Of a DNA stretch of 64,000 nt, positions 33,085 to 44,646 are shown piece after piece. Made by a program: the position numbers and the translations under genes. Numbering within the stretch: position 1 is the stretch's first letter; each line of letters starts with the position of its first letter. The notes beneath the pieces are model-generated. The model did not search any database, was not told where the DNA came from, and saw only the letters and a list, made by a program, of their open reading frames with translations. The stretch comes from Petrosia ficiformis (taxonomy: Eukaryota > Porifera > Demospongiae > Haplosclerida > Petrosiidae), in NCBI GenBank assembly GCA_947044365.1, contig OX345636.1:11985809-12049808 (forward strand). Direction: 5' to 3'.

Positions 33085-36000
33085 ATGGCAACCAGTACTA
33101 GGAGTAAGAAGAGCGGTGCTGAATGCTGTCGGTGTAACGACAAAGGAAAGTGTTTTAACTGCCAATGCTCCAAACATGGTCTTGCCTGTTCTAACTGTTT
33201 TCCCCTGAGAGGCCACTGTTTTAACAGGTTTAATGGGCCCTCACCGTTGGATCCTCTCTCTGTTTGTCCCTCCCCTGCTGTTTTGAGTTCGAACTCTCAG
33301 CCATCTTCTCCACCATGTACTGTGGATCATCCGCAACCTTCTCACTGTGGCAGAAGTCAGTCACCTTTTTCACCATGTGACACTCTCCCTCCAATCCCAT
33401 CTCTCCTGCCTATCCCTGATCTTCCCCCCTTTACCCACCTACCATCAAACCCTGTTTTCTCCTGGGGAAGTGCTGAAGAGACATCCGTCATCCCTCTGCT
33501 TGATAAGATATATAAAGAGGTTGTCTGTTGGAAGAGGAACCTTTTTCGTGTTCCTTTTGGGAGTGCTGGGAAGAGGTTCGTCTCTGAAATGGCTCGTTTG
33601 TTTTTTGACTATGCTAATTGTTCAAGCATTGAGATCATATCTCTGAAAGCTGCTCTGGTTTTACCCTCTTTGTTGCTACAACGTCCTCATCCTAAATCAA
33701 AAGACAAGGAAAATATCTCGTGTCTGGAAAGACGTCTCAATGAGTGGTCAGATGGACATTTGTCCATTCTCTTTGATGAGTGTAAGCAAATTCAGAGTCG
33801 CCTTCGACCATCAAGGCCCTATGAATCGGACACTAGTAATCGGTGCGCTATAGCATTTGCCAATCTGGTTTTCCAAGGGAAAATTAAGGACGCTTTGCGT
33901 TTGCTGGACTCTTCCTCCTCTGGTCGTATTCTCCATCTTAAGGATTCCTCTGGTCAAGATAACCTATCTGTTCTGGATTGTCTACATTCCAAACATCCTC
34001 AGGGTCAGCCTATTTTGTCTTCTGATTATATCTATCCACTTCAGTCAGACTTTGACCCTCATCCTGTCATCTTTGAGAAACTCACTGGTTCTCTTATTAA
34101 ATCTGTGGCTCAACATACACGAGGATCTGCTGGTCCCTCTGGGGTTGATGCTGCCGAATGGAGGCGTCTCTGCTCTTGCTTTAAGAGATCGTCTGATGAA
34201 CTTTGTTCTGCCCTTGCTGCTGTGGCCCGTAGGTTATGTTCCGAGTATGTTGACCCTGCTGGACTCTCAACGTTTGTTGCAAGTCGGCTGATCGCTCTCG
34301 ACAAGAACCCTGGGGTTCGCCCCATCGGTGTTGGTGAATTCTGTCGACGTATAATTGGCAAGGCAATCCTTTGTGTTATTGGTTTGGACATCCAAGAGGC
34401 TGCAGGTTCTGTACAGTTATGTGCTGGTCAATCGGGCGGCTGTGAGTCAGCTATTCATGCCGTTAGAAGTTTGTTCTCTGATCCTGAGTCTCAGGGCCTC
34501 CTTATGGTTGATGCCTCTAATGCCTTCAACAGTCTAAATAGACAACTAGCTCTAATTAACATCTCTCGTCTTTGTCCATCCTTCTCCAAAGTCTTAATAA
34601 ACACCTATAGAGATCCTGTTAGTATGTTTATTGATGGTGAGTTTATATTTTCAACTGAGGGAACCACACAAGGAGACCCACTGGCTATGGGCATGTATGC
34701 CCTTGCCACCATCCCTCTTATTCGTCGTCTTCACGACTTTGCCAAGCAAGTGTGGTATGCTGATGACGCTGCTGCATGTGATACTCTCTCACACTTACGG
34801 CAGTGGTGGGATTTATTAAATGATATCGGTCCTTCTTATGGTTATTTTCCAAATTCTCGAAAGACATATCTATTGGTTAAACCTGAATGTGTGGATGAAG
34901 CAAAATCCCTTTTTAGTGACACAATGGTTAACATCACTGATGCTGGTCATCGGTATCTTGGATCTGTAATTGGTTCTGATGAATATGTTAATTCATTTGT
35001 TGAGCAAAAGATTGACATGTGGAATAATGAGCTGCTTAAACTGGTGGAGTTTGCTGACAGTCAACCCCATGCTTCGTTTGCTGCTCTAACCCATGGTCTT
35101 TTCGGGAAGTGGTTCTTTCTCGCTCGTACGACCCCCAATATTGCTCACCTCTTTCAACCACTCGAGACTACCATTCGTTCCAAGCTCTTACCTGTTTTAC
35201 TGGGTCAAGGCCCGTCCAATGATTCTCTCAGGGATCTCTTTTCTCTCCCAGCACGTTTTGGTGGAATGGGAATTATTAATCCTGTGATTACTGCAGTTGA
35301 CCAACATTCTAAATCCGTAGGTGTCTCACAACCACTTATTGATCTAGTTCTTCGTCAGGACTTGGATCTCTCAATCGATACTCTTTGTACTCAGCTGAAG
35401 ATTAAGGTAGATCTGAAGAAGGCAACTGATACAAAGTTAAAGGAGAAGGCTGTTCAGGTATGTGACTGTTTGTCTGATGATATGAAATGTGCTGTGTTAA
35501 ACTCATCTGAAAAGGGAGCTTCCAGTTGGCTCACGGTTGTTCCTCTTCGATCACATAACTTTGCTCTATACAAATCAGCCTTTAGAGATGCAATTGCCCT
35601 ACGGTATGGTTGGTCACCTACTCGACTTCCATTAAAATGTGTGTGTGGAAATGATTTTACTGTTGAACATACCTTAAGTTGTTCCCATGGTGGCCTGCCA
35701 TCTCAGCGTCATAATGAGTTACGTGACTTCACTGCATCTCTTATGTCTGATGTTTGTAGAGACGTTAAAACCGAACCTGACCTTCAACCTTTATCTGGAG
35801 AATCACTTCGTTATCGCACAGCTATAACTGATGACGAGGCCAGGCTTGATGTTCGTGCTCTTGGCTTCTGGGGTTGCAAATCTACTAGAGACTATTTTGA
35901 TGTGAGGGTCTTCAATCCATTAGCTAAATCATATCGTAAGAAAGCTGTAGATACTGTGTACAGGCAATTGGAGCAACTGAAGAGACGTGCATATGATCAG

Positions 36001-36279
36001 AGAGTTCGCGAAATTGAACATGGTACCTTCACACCACTTATTTTCTCTGCTACTGGAGGCCTTGGTAAGGCTGCTCATGTTACCTTCCGTAGACTAGCCT
36101 CTCTTCTATCTGTAAAATGGGATGACCACTACAATCAGGTGATCAGGTGGCTGCGCTGCCATATTTCCTTTTCTCTTTTACGGTCAGCTATCTCCTGTAT
36201 TCGTGGCTCTCGTACATCTCCTATATTTGACTATCACTCCATTAGCCTCGCGGTGGTGGAGTCCAAATTGTTTACCTAA
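33085..36279 (+). CDS. Non-LTR retrotransposon protein: zinc cluster, reverse transcriptase, restriction-like endonuclease
   Basis: A single uninterrupted 1064-codon frame, strikingly more GC-rich than its surroundings. Residues about 15-50 form a Cys cluster (CCRCNDKGKCFNCQC, then C-x2-C and C). A Pro/Ser linker follows. The RT domain spans about residues 330-660 with GVRPIGVGE, MVDASNAFNSL (catalytic Asp), TTQGDPLAMGMYA and the WYADDAA active site. After a thumb region (AARFGGMGI-like LPARFGGMGI), a CVCGNDFTVEHTLSC zinc knuckle, a conserved RHNELRD, and the nuclease core with EARLDVRALGF and DVRV follow. This order (RT, then knuckle, then PD-(D/E)XK) is the restriction-like-endonuclease class of non-LTR elements (R2/NeSL/Utopia-like). 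The exact clade is not assigned. It is probably active or recently active. The 3' region to about 36445 has short GAGATTT repeats before a TA microsatellite. Confidence 0.9.
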   Translation: MATSTRSKKSGAECCRCNDKGKCFNCQCSKHGLACSNCFPLRGHCFNRFNGPSPLDPLSVCPSPAVLSSNSQPSSPPCTVDHPQPSHCGRSQSPFSPCDTLPPIPSLLPIPDLPPFTHLPSNPVFSWGSAEETSVIPLLDKIYKEVVCWKRNLFRVPFGSAGKRFVSEMARLFFDYANCSSIEIISLKAALVLPSLLLQRPHPKSKDKENISCLERRLNEWSDGHLSILFDECKQIQSRLRPSRPYESDTSNRCAIAFANLVFQGKIKDALRLLDSSSSGRILHLKDSSGQDNLSVLDCLHSKHPQGQPILSSDYIYPLQSDFDPHPVIFEKLTGSLIKSVAQHTRGSAGPSGVDAAEWRRLCSCFKRSSDELCSALAAVARRLCSEYVDPAGLSTFVASRLIALDKNPGVRPIGVGEFCRRIIGKAILCVIGLDIQEAAGSVQLCAGQSGGCESAIHAVRSLFSDPESQGLLMVDASNAFNSLNRQLALINISRLCPSFSKVLINTYRDPVSMFIDGEFIFSTEGTTQGDPLAMGMYALATIPLIRRLHDFAKQVWYADDAAACDTLSHLRQWWDLLNDIGPSYGYFPNSRKTYLLVKPECVDEAKSLFSDTMVNITDAGHRYLGSVIGSDEYVNSFVEQKIDMWNNELLKLVEFADSQPHASFAALTHGLFGKWFFLARTTPNIAHLFQPLETTIRSKLLPVLLGQGPSNDSLRDLFSLPARFGGMGIINPVITAVDQHSKSVGVSQPLIDLVLRQDLDLSIDTLCTQLKIKVDLKKATDTKLKEKAVQVCDCLSDDMKCAVLNSSEKGASSWLTVVPLRSHNFALYKSAFRDAIALRYGWSPTRLPLKCVCGNDFTVEHTLSCSHGGLPSQRHNELRDFTASLMSDVCRDVKTEPDLQPLSGESLRYRTAITDDEARLDVRALGFWGCKSTRDYFDVRVFNPLAKSYRKKAVDTVYRQLEQLKRRAYDQRVREIEHGTFTPLIFSATGGLGKAAHVTFRRLASLLSVKWDDHYNQVIRWLRCHISFSLLRSAISCIRGSRTSPIFDYHSISLAVVESKLFT

Positions 36280-36445
36280 CTGTTTATTGGACTGTATTTT
36301 ATTATTTCTTTTCATTATATTATGGGATGTTTTTTACTTAAGAGACTTCTCAGATTTACAGAGATTTGCGGAGGTTTACGGAGATTTATAGAGATTTCAT
36401 TAATAAACTGAAAATATTAAGAGACCGAGATGATGAAGTGAGAAC

Positions 36446-36493
<48 letters not shown>

Positions 36494-36500
36494 AAATGAA
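36280..36500 (+). other. Retrotransposon 3' region and TA microsatellite
   Basis: Several ACAGAGATTT/GGAGATTTA repeats (36355-36395), an ATTAATAAACTG polyadenylation-like word near 36402, then (TA)n at 36449-36495. No poly(A) tail is seen. The element end is not clear. Confidence 0.6.
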
Positions 36501-36611
36501 ATATTATAATAGACTGACAATGTTCAGTAATAGCTGATTTACTTGGTTCTGCCAAAATAGTAAATAGTTGCAATTATAATCATAATGTTGGACCATTGTG
36601 TACATGTAAAG

Positions 36612-39600
36612 CTACTCCCATTTACAATCATTGCAGAACCATTGTGGGTAATCTTTTGTTGGACACTCAATGGTAACAAATAATTGTTTTACCGTCACAA
36701 GACTTATCATATCTTCTTTACATGAATTGATTAACGATGTCATGGGCCCATTGTCAGTATTATCATAAGGAATAACATCAACACACCCGAAAGGCAATGT
36801 ACATACATACTTACTCAAGCAGTAGTATTCATGTAACTCAGTATCCATCTCTTCTATGTTCGCTCCAAAATTTCCTGTCTCAGTGGCATCTATCATTTCT
36901 ATGGTGAAAGTGTTATTCAACTTCCTGTTGTACCATGTGCAAAGTACACCAATGTTATCCTTAGCAGCCGCTGCAATTGAAAAAGTTTTCTGTTTGTATT
37001 CTTGTGCTTTTTTTGCTTTCTCTTTAAAATATGCAAACTGAAGCACCTTCCCAACTCTAAACCTCCCACCGTTCTTCTTGAACGCACATAGATACATGGT
37101 TACTTTTGTAAGGAGTGTTGGTGTTCGGATGTTGTTGAAGCAGTGACATTGGAGTTACTCGAAAATGGCTGAATACCCCTCACCCGAAACAGTCGGTCAT
37201 TTGATACCCTCTCTCCTTCTGTGAATAGCCAGACAACAGTTCGTTTACAAACATAAATCTCTTTGCCATTGTGTTCCACCTTGAGGAAAGCAGTCGGAGG
37301 AGTAGTATCATTTTTTGGTCATCTAATGTGCTTTTGCAGAGTGGCAAATTGTGCGAGTTTATTTTGTCCAATTTACTGTGTTTTTTCAGCATTTCAGTTG
37401 ACAAATTCTTGTCAATTATCTCAGCATCTTTTAGTTTGCCTACATCACTCTTGATACTAGAAAGGTGGGATTCATCATACACTTCTTCTAGCATATCATC
37501 AGTTAGTAAAACACCTTCCTCTTTGTCCTCCTCATCCTCATAGTCATTCATGTTCAAACTTGTATCACCAGATACTGTTGGATTGTTCCAGCAATCACTC
37601 AACTGTTCCTTCATTCCTAGTTCATCCATTGCTTTTTGAGCTTCCTGTTTACCTTTATTGACTGCTTCTTCGATGTTTTCATTACTAATGGTACTCAAGT
37701 CAAATGACTTCATTTGCTCGTGTCCATCCTTTTGTTTGTGGGCTTCTACATTAGGGTAAAAAATGCCACTTATGTCAGTCTCTGATTCCAATTTCATTTG
37801 AATCTGCATTTGTGTAGCATGCTGAAATTGATGACAGTTGAGAAGGTGCTGCTCATACTCTGAATGGTTCTAAATGCCTTCTCACAGCATTGTGAGCCCA
37901 GTAACCATGGCATGAAACTGTCACTCCTCTTTTGTCCCTAAGTATTACTAAAAAGACTACTATTGCATGAGCATTTAATTCTGTGGAAACATAGGCATTA
38001 TGGGTGATGAAGTTGTTTTCAATTTTATATGCTGAAGATTTTGTAATGTAATGTTTCCAGTACTGGAAAAAAAAGACAGCTTTAGCAGTTGGATGGTTGA
38101 CTGACTAACTATTCGTACCACAGCATCATATATGTAGTTCTGTCTGTCTTTGTGGTCCCAATCTTTTTGATGCAAGCCATGCTGATCCTTATTGTACATT
38201 TGGAATAGCAAATGTAAGTGGTGTGCTCCAGCAGTATATTTATCAAGAGGTATGATGATAGAGGGTTTCAGCAGTCGAGATTTCAACTTCACACCTACAT
38301 GTACCATATCTTGAACATAGCAGATGCTTGTAGGATGATTTAATAAAAACCAGGTATGCCATTTACTTGGAATTTTAATAAGACACTCTCGTACACTGTC
38401 AGTGAAGCTTTTATCTTTAACAAGAAAATTGGTGGATATTTTCATTCCTAATAAAGCACGGGTGTCTCCATCTGCTCCATGACTGATGACCCTGATACCC
38501 CGTTTATTGCATTCTTCTCTAATGTAGCACCATCATTTCAAGACTTCCTCTGTAGAAAATGAGTTATCAGTTCCAAAACAAGCCAAAATAAATTCTGGTG
38601 TGGCTGGTATTAGTGGTTGTGCCATATATAAAAGGGCATATTTCGATGGTTTTGATGTGTTGAAATAGCTCTCAATCGCATCAAAAGATGATGCCAAAAA
38701 TCTATCTTTAATTGGTAATCCAGATGTCTTGTTTATTGGTAAAACAAAGCCTACCGATCAATTTGAAATATCAACTTTAGCTATCACACGAGTTGCATCT
38801 TCTGCGATGGAAACAATTAGTGGGCTCTTGTAGATGTTGTAAGAGGTCATCAAATCTAAATTCACCCTCAGATATAGGCGCATATTCTTTGTTTACTTTC
38901 CTCTGTATAGTACGCAACGATGGTAGAGCATGTGTCATATTCTGCTGCAAAAAAACGATACGCAAGTGGTCCAGCATATATAAGTAACGACGTACTGAAT
39001 TTCACCATTACTTCATCAAATCGTCTGTTGTTTGGTACTTTATTGATGTTATGGCAGGCATTAGACATCAGTTCGCTAAGAATAGCTGTTACATTAGGAT
39101 TTTCATGTTTTTGTTCTCGAAGACTGTGAATGATTTTCACAAGATGTTGATTTTCTTTGATTAGTGATTAAAATTAATAAACCACCTGCTCGCTTTCGGT
39201 TTAGTGGGTTTTGTGGATTGATATCTTTACTCTTTATATCTCTTCTTATTGCTTCAACAAATTTTTCAATTCTTATTTTGTGACCAGGAGGAAATTTACA
39301 CTGCTTTGACCCCCTCATGATATGAGTATATTTTTCATCACCAGGAAATTGTCCATTTATATAGTTTTCCATGACGTATAGAGAATTACCTGGCTTTGTT
39401 GATAAATCCATGCTTGCAATTACCTCAGCTGAGTCAAAGCCAGCTGCTAAAAAGCAGTTGGTGATATAAGATGGCAAATATGATTTCATCTTCTTCAATA
39501 AATCTCTGCTTTCATTGCAGGTAACTGCACTTGTTGTTGAAATCGAAGTCTGTATCGTCAATCTCATCAAACCCCAGCTGGAAACTCTGTGAATTGGTTG

Positions 39601-39645
39601 GAGGCAATGTAGGTGGATCCAATGTATTGTTACTAGTAATACTCA
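36612..39645 (-). pseudogene. Decayed DDE-like transposase of unassigned family
   Basis: Reading right to left on the minus strand, conserved blocks follow each other in shifting frames. In order they are an acidic N-terminus (MSITSNNTLDPPTLPP), SYLPSYITNCFLAAGFD, FPPGHKIRIEKFVEAI, GPLAYRF / ALPSLRTIQRKVN, IAEDATRVIAKVDIS, FGTDN, ISHGADGDTRALLGMK, HVGVKLKSRLLKPSI, LGSQCCEKAFRTIQSMSSTF and QIQMKLESETDISGI. The acidic residues in AEDATR, GADGD and CEKAFR are plausible DDE catalytic positions (inference). At least two in-frame stops (near 38743 and 38553) and several frameshifts kill it. The last 160 codons (37097-36612) remain open. No terminal inverted repeats were found for it. It is unlike any superfamily I can name with confidence. 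Confidence 0.7.
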
Positions 39646-40108
39646 TGTTTCACCTGTTATTAAACTATGATAATTACATAGAGGTGTATTATCCTTTAGC
39701 CACTTACGTAAAAATATTCTGCCAGAGTGTCAGGCCAGATACAGATTGTGGTGATGGGAGACACCAAAATGACCTTAATGAAGTTAAAATTTGTCATAAT
39801 AAGTATTAGTATTTCAGTCATGTAATTATAAGGTTTTTACTTACAATTCTGTAGAGTAGCCAACTGGGAACAAGATAAACAAACTGTGCTAAAACCAAAT
39901 GACCTACAAAGTAAAGATTCAGTACTATTAATATCATGTGTTGTATACTACACACTGACAATCAAAATGTAGCTGATCCTGTTTCTTCTTCAATCAACTG
40001 TGTATAGTTTAAAATGGATCTTTACAAGATTCAAATAGATTTATGCTGCTCCTAGCCTCCTAGTAATGGCTCTTGTCATATGCTGGGTGTACTGAGCATG
40101 CTCTGATA
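39646..40108. other. Flank between two transposons
   Basis: No gene, tandem repeat or clear TIR was recognised. It probably contains the 5' non-coding part of the decayed transposase element. Confidence 0.4.
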
Positions 40109-40172
40109 TGGGGTGCCATCTGTCTCAAAATACAGTGTGAAGTCAATGTTTAGAAAGTCATCGATGTTTAGC
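40109..40172 (+). repeat. Left terminal inverted repeat
   Basis: Sixty-four bases identical to the inverse of 47452-47515. TA precedes it. Confidence 0.95.
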
Positions 40173-40308
40173 AATGTCATCGATGTTTAGAAAGTCGTCG
40201 ATGTTTAGAAATTCATTGATGTTTAGAAAGTCATGGATGTTTAGCAAACTGTGAAGTATGTTTAGAAAGTCATCGATGTTTAGCAATGTCATCGATGTTT
40301 AGAAAGTC
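40140..40308 (+). repeat. Subterminal GATGTTTAGAAAGTCATC repeats, left end
   Basis: About eight imperfect units of 18-23 bp (ATGTTTAGAAAGTCATCG, ATGTTTAGCAATGTCATCG). The array resumes at 43664-43745 after the inserted retrotransposon and is mirrored at 47385-47480. Such repeats are typical transposase-binding sites. Confidence 0.9.
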
Positions 40309-43300
40309 CAAGTCCGGTGCACCACAGCCTGCCCGATCCAACCAGCCCAACAGTTCGAGCCTGGCTACTCAACCAAGTGGTCCTGGTTCGGCTGTGGGTG
40401 TTGCTTCATCATCTTCCACGCGGCCCAAGTGGTTTTATGTCCAGGAGGTCACCGAGGAGGATCAGAAGAAGCTACGAGACTATGTCTCTAACGCTTTGGA
40501 TGATATCTCTGAGGACTTCCAATGGTCATCATTTGAAGCCGTTGTGGAAGGGTTGACTGCTAGAGTGGCATCTCTATGCAAGAAAAGTATGGAGAATGGT
40601 GCTGCCAAGCGGTCATTCCACCCTTCACAGGGATGGAGATGGAGGCAACAAAGGAGAGATCAGCAACATCCCTATGCAAATGGACCACAGAGTTCTTCTG
40701 TTGGTCCCAGCACAGCCCAACAGTCTAAGTCACAAAAATCCGGTCGGCACAACGGGGCGGCCCAAAATGCAGGCCGCAATAGTCGGAACCACCCTGTTAG
40801 GTCCCGTCGCCGTGTGTTGGCTAGGAGACAATATAATGGGGCTGATGCACAACGCCTTCAGAAATTGTTCTTAACAAATAGGAAGGCTTGTGTGAGGGAA
40901 CTTTTGGAGGGACGAGATGGTCCACGGTGTGATATTCCGCTGGAAACGCTCACAAGTCATTTCCAAAAAGAATACGCTGAAAATACAAATACAATGGAAA
41001 ATCCTCCTCAATGGTTGACGAAATGTCTTAAAGCTGGAGACAATCCTCCCGAATGGGACTCTGTCCCTATTTCGGCTCAGGAAGTCAAACACCAGCTGAA
41101 ACGCCTGCCAGGTAATTCTGCCCCAGGACCGGATCGCCTACCATACAAGGTGTGGAAAGCAATTGATCCGAGTGGCTCTATTCTTGCCAAAATTCTGGAG
41201 ATTTGTCGTCTCCAAAAAAGAATACCCAAGTCCTGGAAAGAGAGCACTACCATCTTGCTCTACAAAAAGGGAGATAAATCGGTACCAAGCAATTGGCGGC
41301 CGATCTCCCTGCAGAATGCAGTATACAAGATCTATGCTGCCCTGTGGGCAAAGAGACTAGCGACTTGGGCTAGTGAGGCAGAGATCATCTCTCCATGCCA
41401 GAAAGGTTTCATGCCCGGTGAGGGATGTAGCGAGCATGCCTTTCTGTTGCGATCCTTGATGGAGGATGCCAGGCGGAATCACAAATCTTTGTATTCCGTT
41501 TGGTTTGATCTCAAGAATGCCTTCGGGTCAATCCCTCATGACCTGCTGTGGTTCTCCATGAGACAAGTAGGGGTGCCCGGAGAAATAATAGATATCGTCC
41601 GCGATATCTATCAGGGGTCGTCTTTTAGAGTCCTCTCTGGGGACAATAATATGACTGACTCGATCCCTCAGGCGAGGGGGGTAAAACAGGGTTGCCCCCT
41701 TAGCCCTCTGGTATTCAACATTGCTATCGAAGGCCTTTTACGTGGCATTATGTCATGTCCTGCCGAGGGGTACTCCTTCGGGAAAGGCTTGTTCGAAGTC
41801 AAGTCCTTGGCTTATGCCGACGATCTGACAATTGTTGCTAAAACTGATGCTGCCATCAGGACTATGATTGCTCGGATTGAGGAGTTTGCCAGCTGGGCCG
41901 GACTCTGTTTCAACGTCACCAAGTGTGCATCGTTGTCTACAGGCTATGTGTCTGGTAAGAGGATCGTCTTTCCTTCCACATTTACTCTGAACGGGAATAC
42001 TATTCCTGTAATGAAATGGGAAGATCGATACCGACATCTGGGTGTGTTACTCGGTGCAAACCCTGAAGCTCACCTGGACCAGCTGTCCAAAGACTTCAAA
42101 AAGGACGTCGAGAGTGTATTCCAGTCGCCTTTGGCTGACTAGATGAAGCTCGAGGCTTTCAGGGATTTCGTCATGCCCAAGTTAGACTACGTGCTCAGGA
42201 CGACACTTGCCCATAAAAAGTGGGCCAAGTTGTTGGATCGTCACGTAAGGAGTTGCATCAAGCGTTCTCTTGGCTTGCCACAGAGGACGTGCGATGCGTT
42301 CTTCTATACGTCAATGACTTCGGGTGGACTTGGACTGCGTTGCATTGAAGATGAACTAGGTTCACTGATGATAACGCAAGCAGTCAAGATGCTAACCTCT
42401 CCCGATCCGTTGATTAGGGAGATGGCACAGCACTCCCTGAATTTGACTATTCTGAAGCGATGTGGGGGTGTGGAAGGTCCGGAGGACAGATGGAGGTATC
42501 TATCTGGTCAGCTCTCTAGTGCCCGAGTAAAGTATAGTGATGTGTCAACGATATGGAGCAGAGTCAAAGCATTCTGCTCCGACAGAAATGTTCGCTTGTG
42601 TGGGGTGGTGAAAACTGTCCCCCAAGCTCCATCACTATAGCAGACCAGGTGTTGGACTCTCATTTGCGTGAGAACCTCCTTAGGAGACTCCGTGATGGGA
42701 GATCCAAACACTGGCTGCAACGTTGGACGAATCTTGCGGAACAGGGTGGGCTTGCTCACTCTTTCAGCAAGACGCCTGAGTCCAACTATTGGCTGCGTAA
42801 CTGTAAGTATCTCCGTTATAGAGAATATCGGTTCGCAGTCAAGGCTCGGCTGAATCAACTGCCAGTAGCTTCCCAAAAACTGAAACTGGGTAAGCCAGTA
42901 CATGAAGCATACTGTAGAGGTTGTGGGAGACGCAGGAGCACTGTTTGAGTGTCTGCAAGAGGAACATGCCCGCAATGAAAGAGCGGCACGACAAGATCGT
43001 TAGTCGACTTGTCAAGGCAATCCCTGACAGACTTGATACTAAGTACCTCGACCAGTGTGTCCCCGGTTGCGAGGGACTTTTAAGGCCTGACATTGTCATT
43101 TTACCTTCAGATTCTGAAACATCAAAAAAGGCCTACCTGGTTGATGTTGCGGTACCCTGTGAGACTGGAGATAATCTCCAGGCCTCGCGTGACCGCAAGA
43201 GGGAAAAGTACTCTGCCATCAGGGCAAAGCTGGAGGAGAGAGGCTATGAGACTCTGCTCGATGGTTTCATTGTTGGAACCTTGGGAACTTGGGTTTCGGA

Positions 43301-43663
43301 AAACGACGCTGTTCTCAAGCAATTGGGGATAGGTCGTAAGTACGAGCCCTTGTTTAAGAGACTCTGCTGCCGTGATGCGATAGCCGGGAGTTACTCCGTG
43401 TGGGCCTCCCGGAATTGGTTACATGCCCAGTTGGGAAGGGCAAATCAACGCCATTAGATCAAGCTCTCTTGAGCGCCTTCAAAAATTCTGGAGTGATCAA
43501 CCTTACTCATGGTTGAAACACTCCGCACAAACCGTAGAATCATCTTTTATGTTCTACGAGGCCCCCATCCTCGCGGGTGACCTCTGGCTTCTGTAAGAGA
43601 AGGGCTCCCAACGGGTTTGTAGACTCTACCGTGTTATTAAGGCTCAATAAAATTACTCTATTA
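40309..43663 (+). pseudogene. Second non-LTR retrotransposon (restriction-like endonuclease type), broken
   Basis: The reading frame enters from the repeat array at the left and runs to an in-frame TAG at 42140-42142. It resumes in the same frame to 42640 and then needs two frame changes (about 42600-42640 and about 42930) to reach its end at 43457. RT landmarks: GNSAPGPDRLPYKVWK, NWRPISLQNAVYKIYA, FDLKNAFGSIPH (catalytic Asp), QGCPLSPLVFN and AYADDLTIVA. After the thumb come a C-R-G-C ... H-C-L-S-V-C zinc knuckle and RPDIVILPSD...AYLVDVAVPC, the PD-(D/E)XK nuclease. It is a different lineage from 33085-36279, closer to R2/NeSL-like elements. The GC-rich 3' tail ends ATAAAATTACTCTATTA at the array. 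No N-terminal zinc fingers are visible, so it is likely 5'-truncated. Confidence 0.88.
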
Positions 43664-43745
43664 GATGTTTAGAAAGTCATCGATGTTTAGAAAGTCATGG
43701 ATGTTTAGCAAACTCTTCGATGTTTAGATGTTTAGCAAGTCAGTT
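43664..43745 (+). repeat. Subterminal repeats resuming after the retrotransposon
   Basis: GATGTTTAGAAAGTCATCGA units as at 40140-40308. The unit at the right junction repeats the last unit before the insertion (GATGTTTAGAAAGTC at 40294-40308 and 43664-43678). This could be a 15-bp target duplication or simply the array. Confidence 0.85.
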
Positions 43746-43776
43746 TACTTCGAGCCCCTCCCATATCCAAGGTATA

Positions 43777-44646
43777 ATGGCACAACATGTTGAGGAAGGG
43801 CAAGAAGTCAGGTAAGTACATGCACTAAAGTACAGTATGAGTAGAATTATAATTATTATAGACTAATGTATAATATTATAGTAAATTTTATATTATAAAT
43901 TATATAAGTGATAGTACTAAACCATTCTTTAGAAGTTTGGGACGTCCAAAAGTCGACATGGATATTGAAGATATTGAATTTTTACGGGGTTTTAGATTCA
44001 CATATGTGAAAATTGCAGAAATTCTAAGTATTAGTCAAGCAACTTTGTACAGAAGAATGGATGAAGAAGGTTTATCACCATGCACATACACACATATTAC
44101 AGACGGAGCTTTGGATCAAGTTGTGAATAACATTAAACAACATCATCCTAACGATGGAGAACGTCTCCTTATCCCCCACCCCCCCAGTTTAGGCCTTGGG
44201 ATCGTTAGGGTTATCATCCATGTTGTTTGAGTCGGGAGATGCGAATAATTTTGACGCAAACGGCACTCCATACGTCACGTATATTGATGTGTGGGTGTGC
44301 TTTATCATGACGCTTTCAGATCATTACAAGAGAATGAGAAATTAGACCCTCTCAGTGAGACTGACATATTTTGTCTACATTATGTTTTTCTTCCACTCAT
44401 CAATAATACATTCACAATCACGCATTGTCCACTGAAAACAACCTAACACCTAATCAGCTCTTTATAAGAGGTGCAATTCAGCATAATGTGATGCCAGTTA
44501 TACCGCACAATCCTGAGCAGAATGCAGGTATACTTCATAATTCATCATCTGAAAGGGTAACTGTACCACGCATAAATTTTAGACCTTGTTTGCAATTGAA
44601 AACAAGACTCGAGTCTCAGCTGAATCCCTTTGAACATAGGAGGTAG
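43777..44646 (+). pseudogene. HTH/integrase-like transposase, catalytic core deleted
   Basis: Exon 43777-43811 (MAQHVEEGQEV, donor GTAAGT) splices in frame to 43933 (acceptor TTCTTTAG). There the product reads GRPKVDMDIEDIEFLRGFRF and IAEILSISQATLYRRMDEEG, a helix-turn-helix, then DQVVNNIKQHHPNDGERLLI. The frame is lost by about 44180. From about 44333 a second part reads NEKLDPLSETDIFCLHYVFL and PLSTENNLTPNQLFIRGAIQ. This order matches a family of metazoan proteins with an N-terminal HTH and an rve integrase core whose C-terminus has this L-C-L-H-x-V-F-L-P / N-x-x-TP-x-Q-LF block (recalled, not searched). The approximately 150-residue DDE core is replaced by about 150 bp, so the protein cannot be active. 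Confidence 0.72.
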
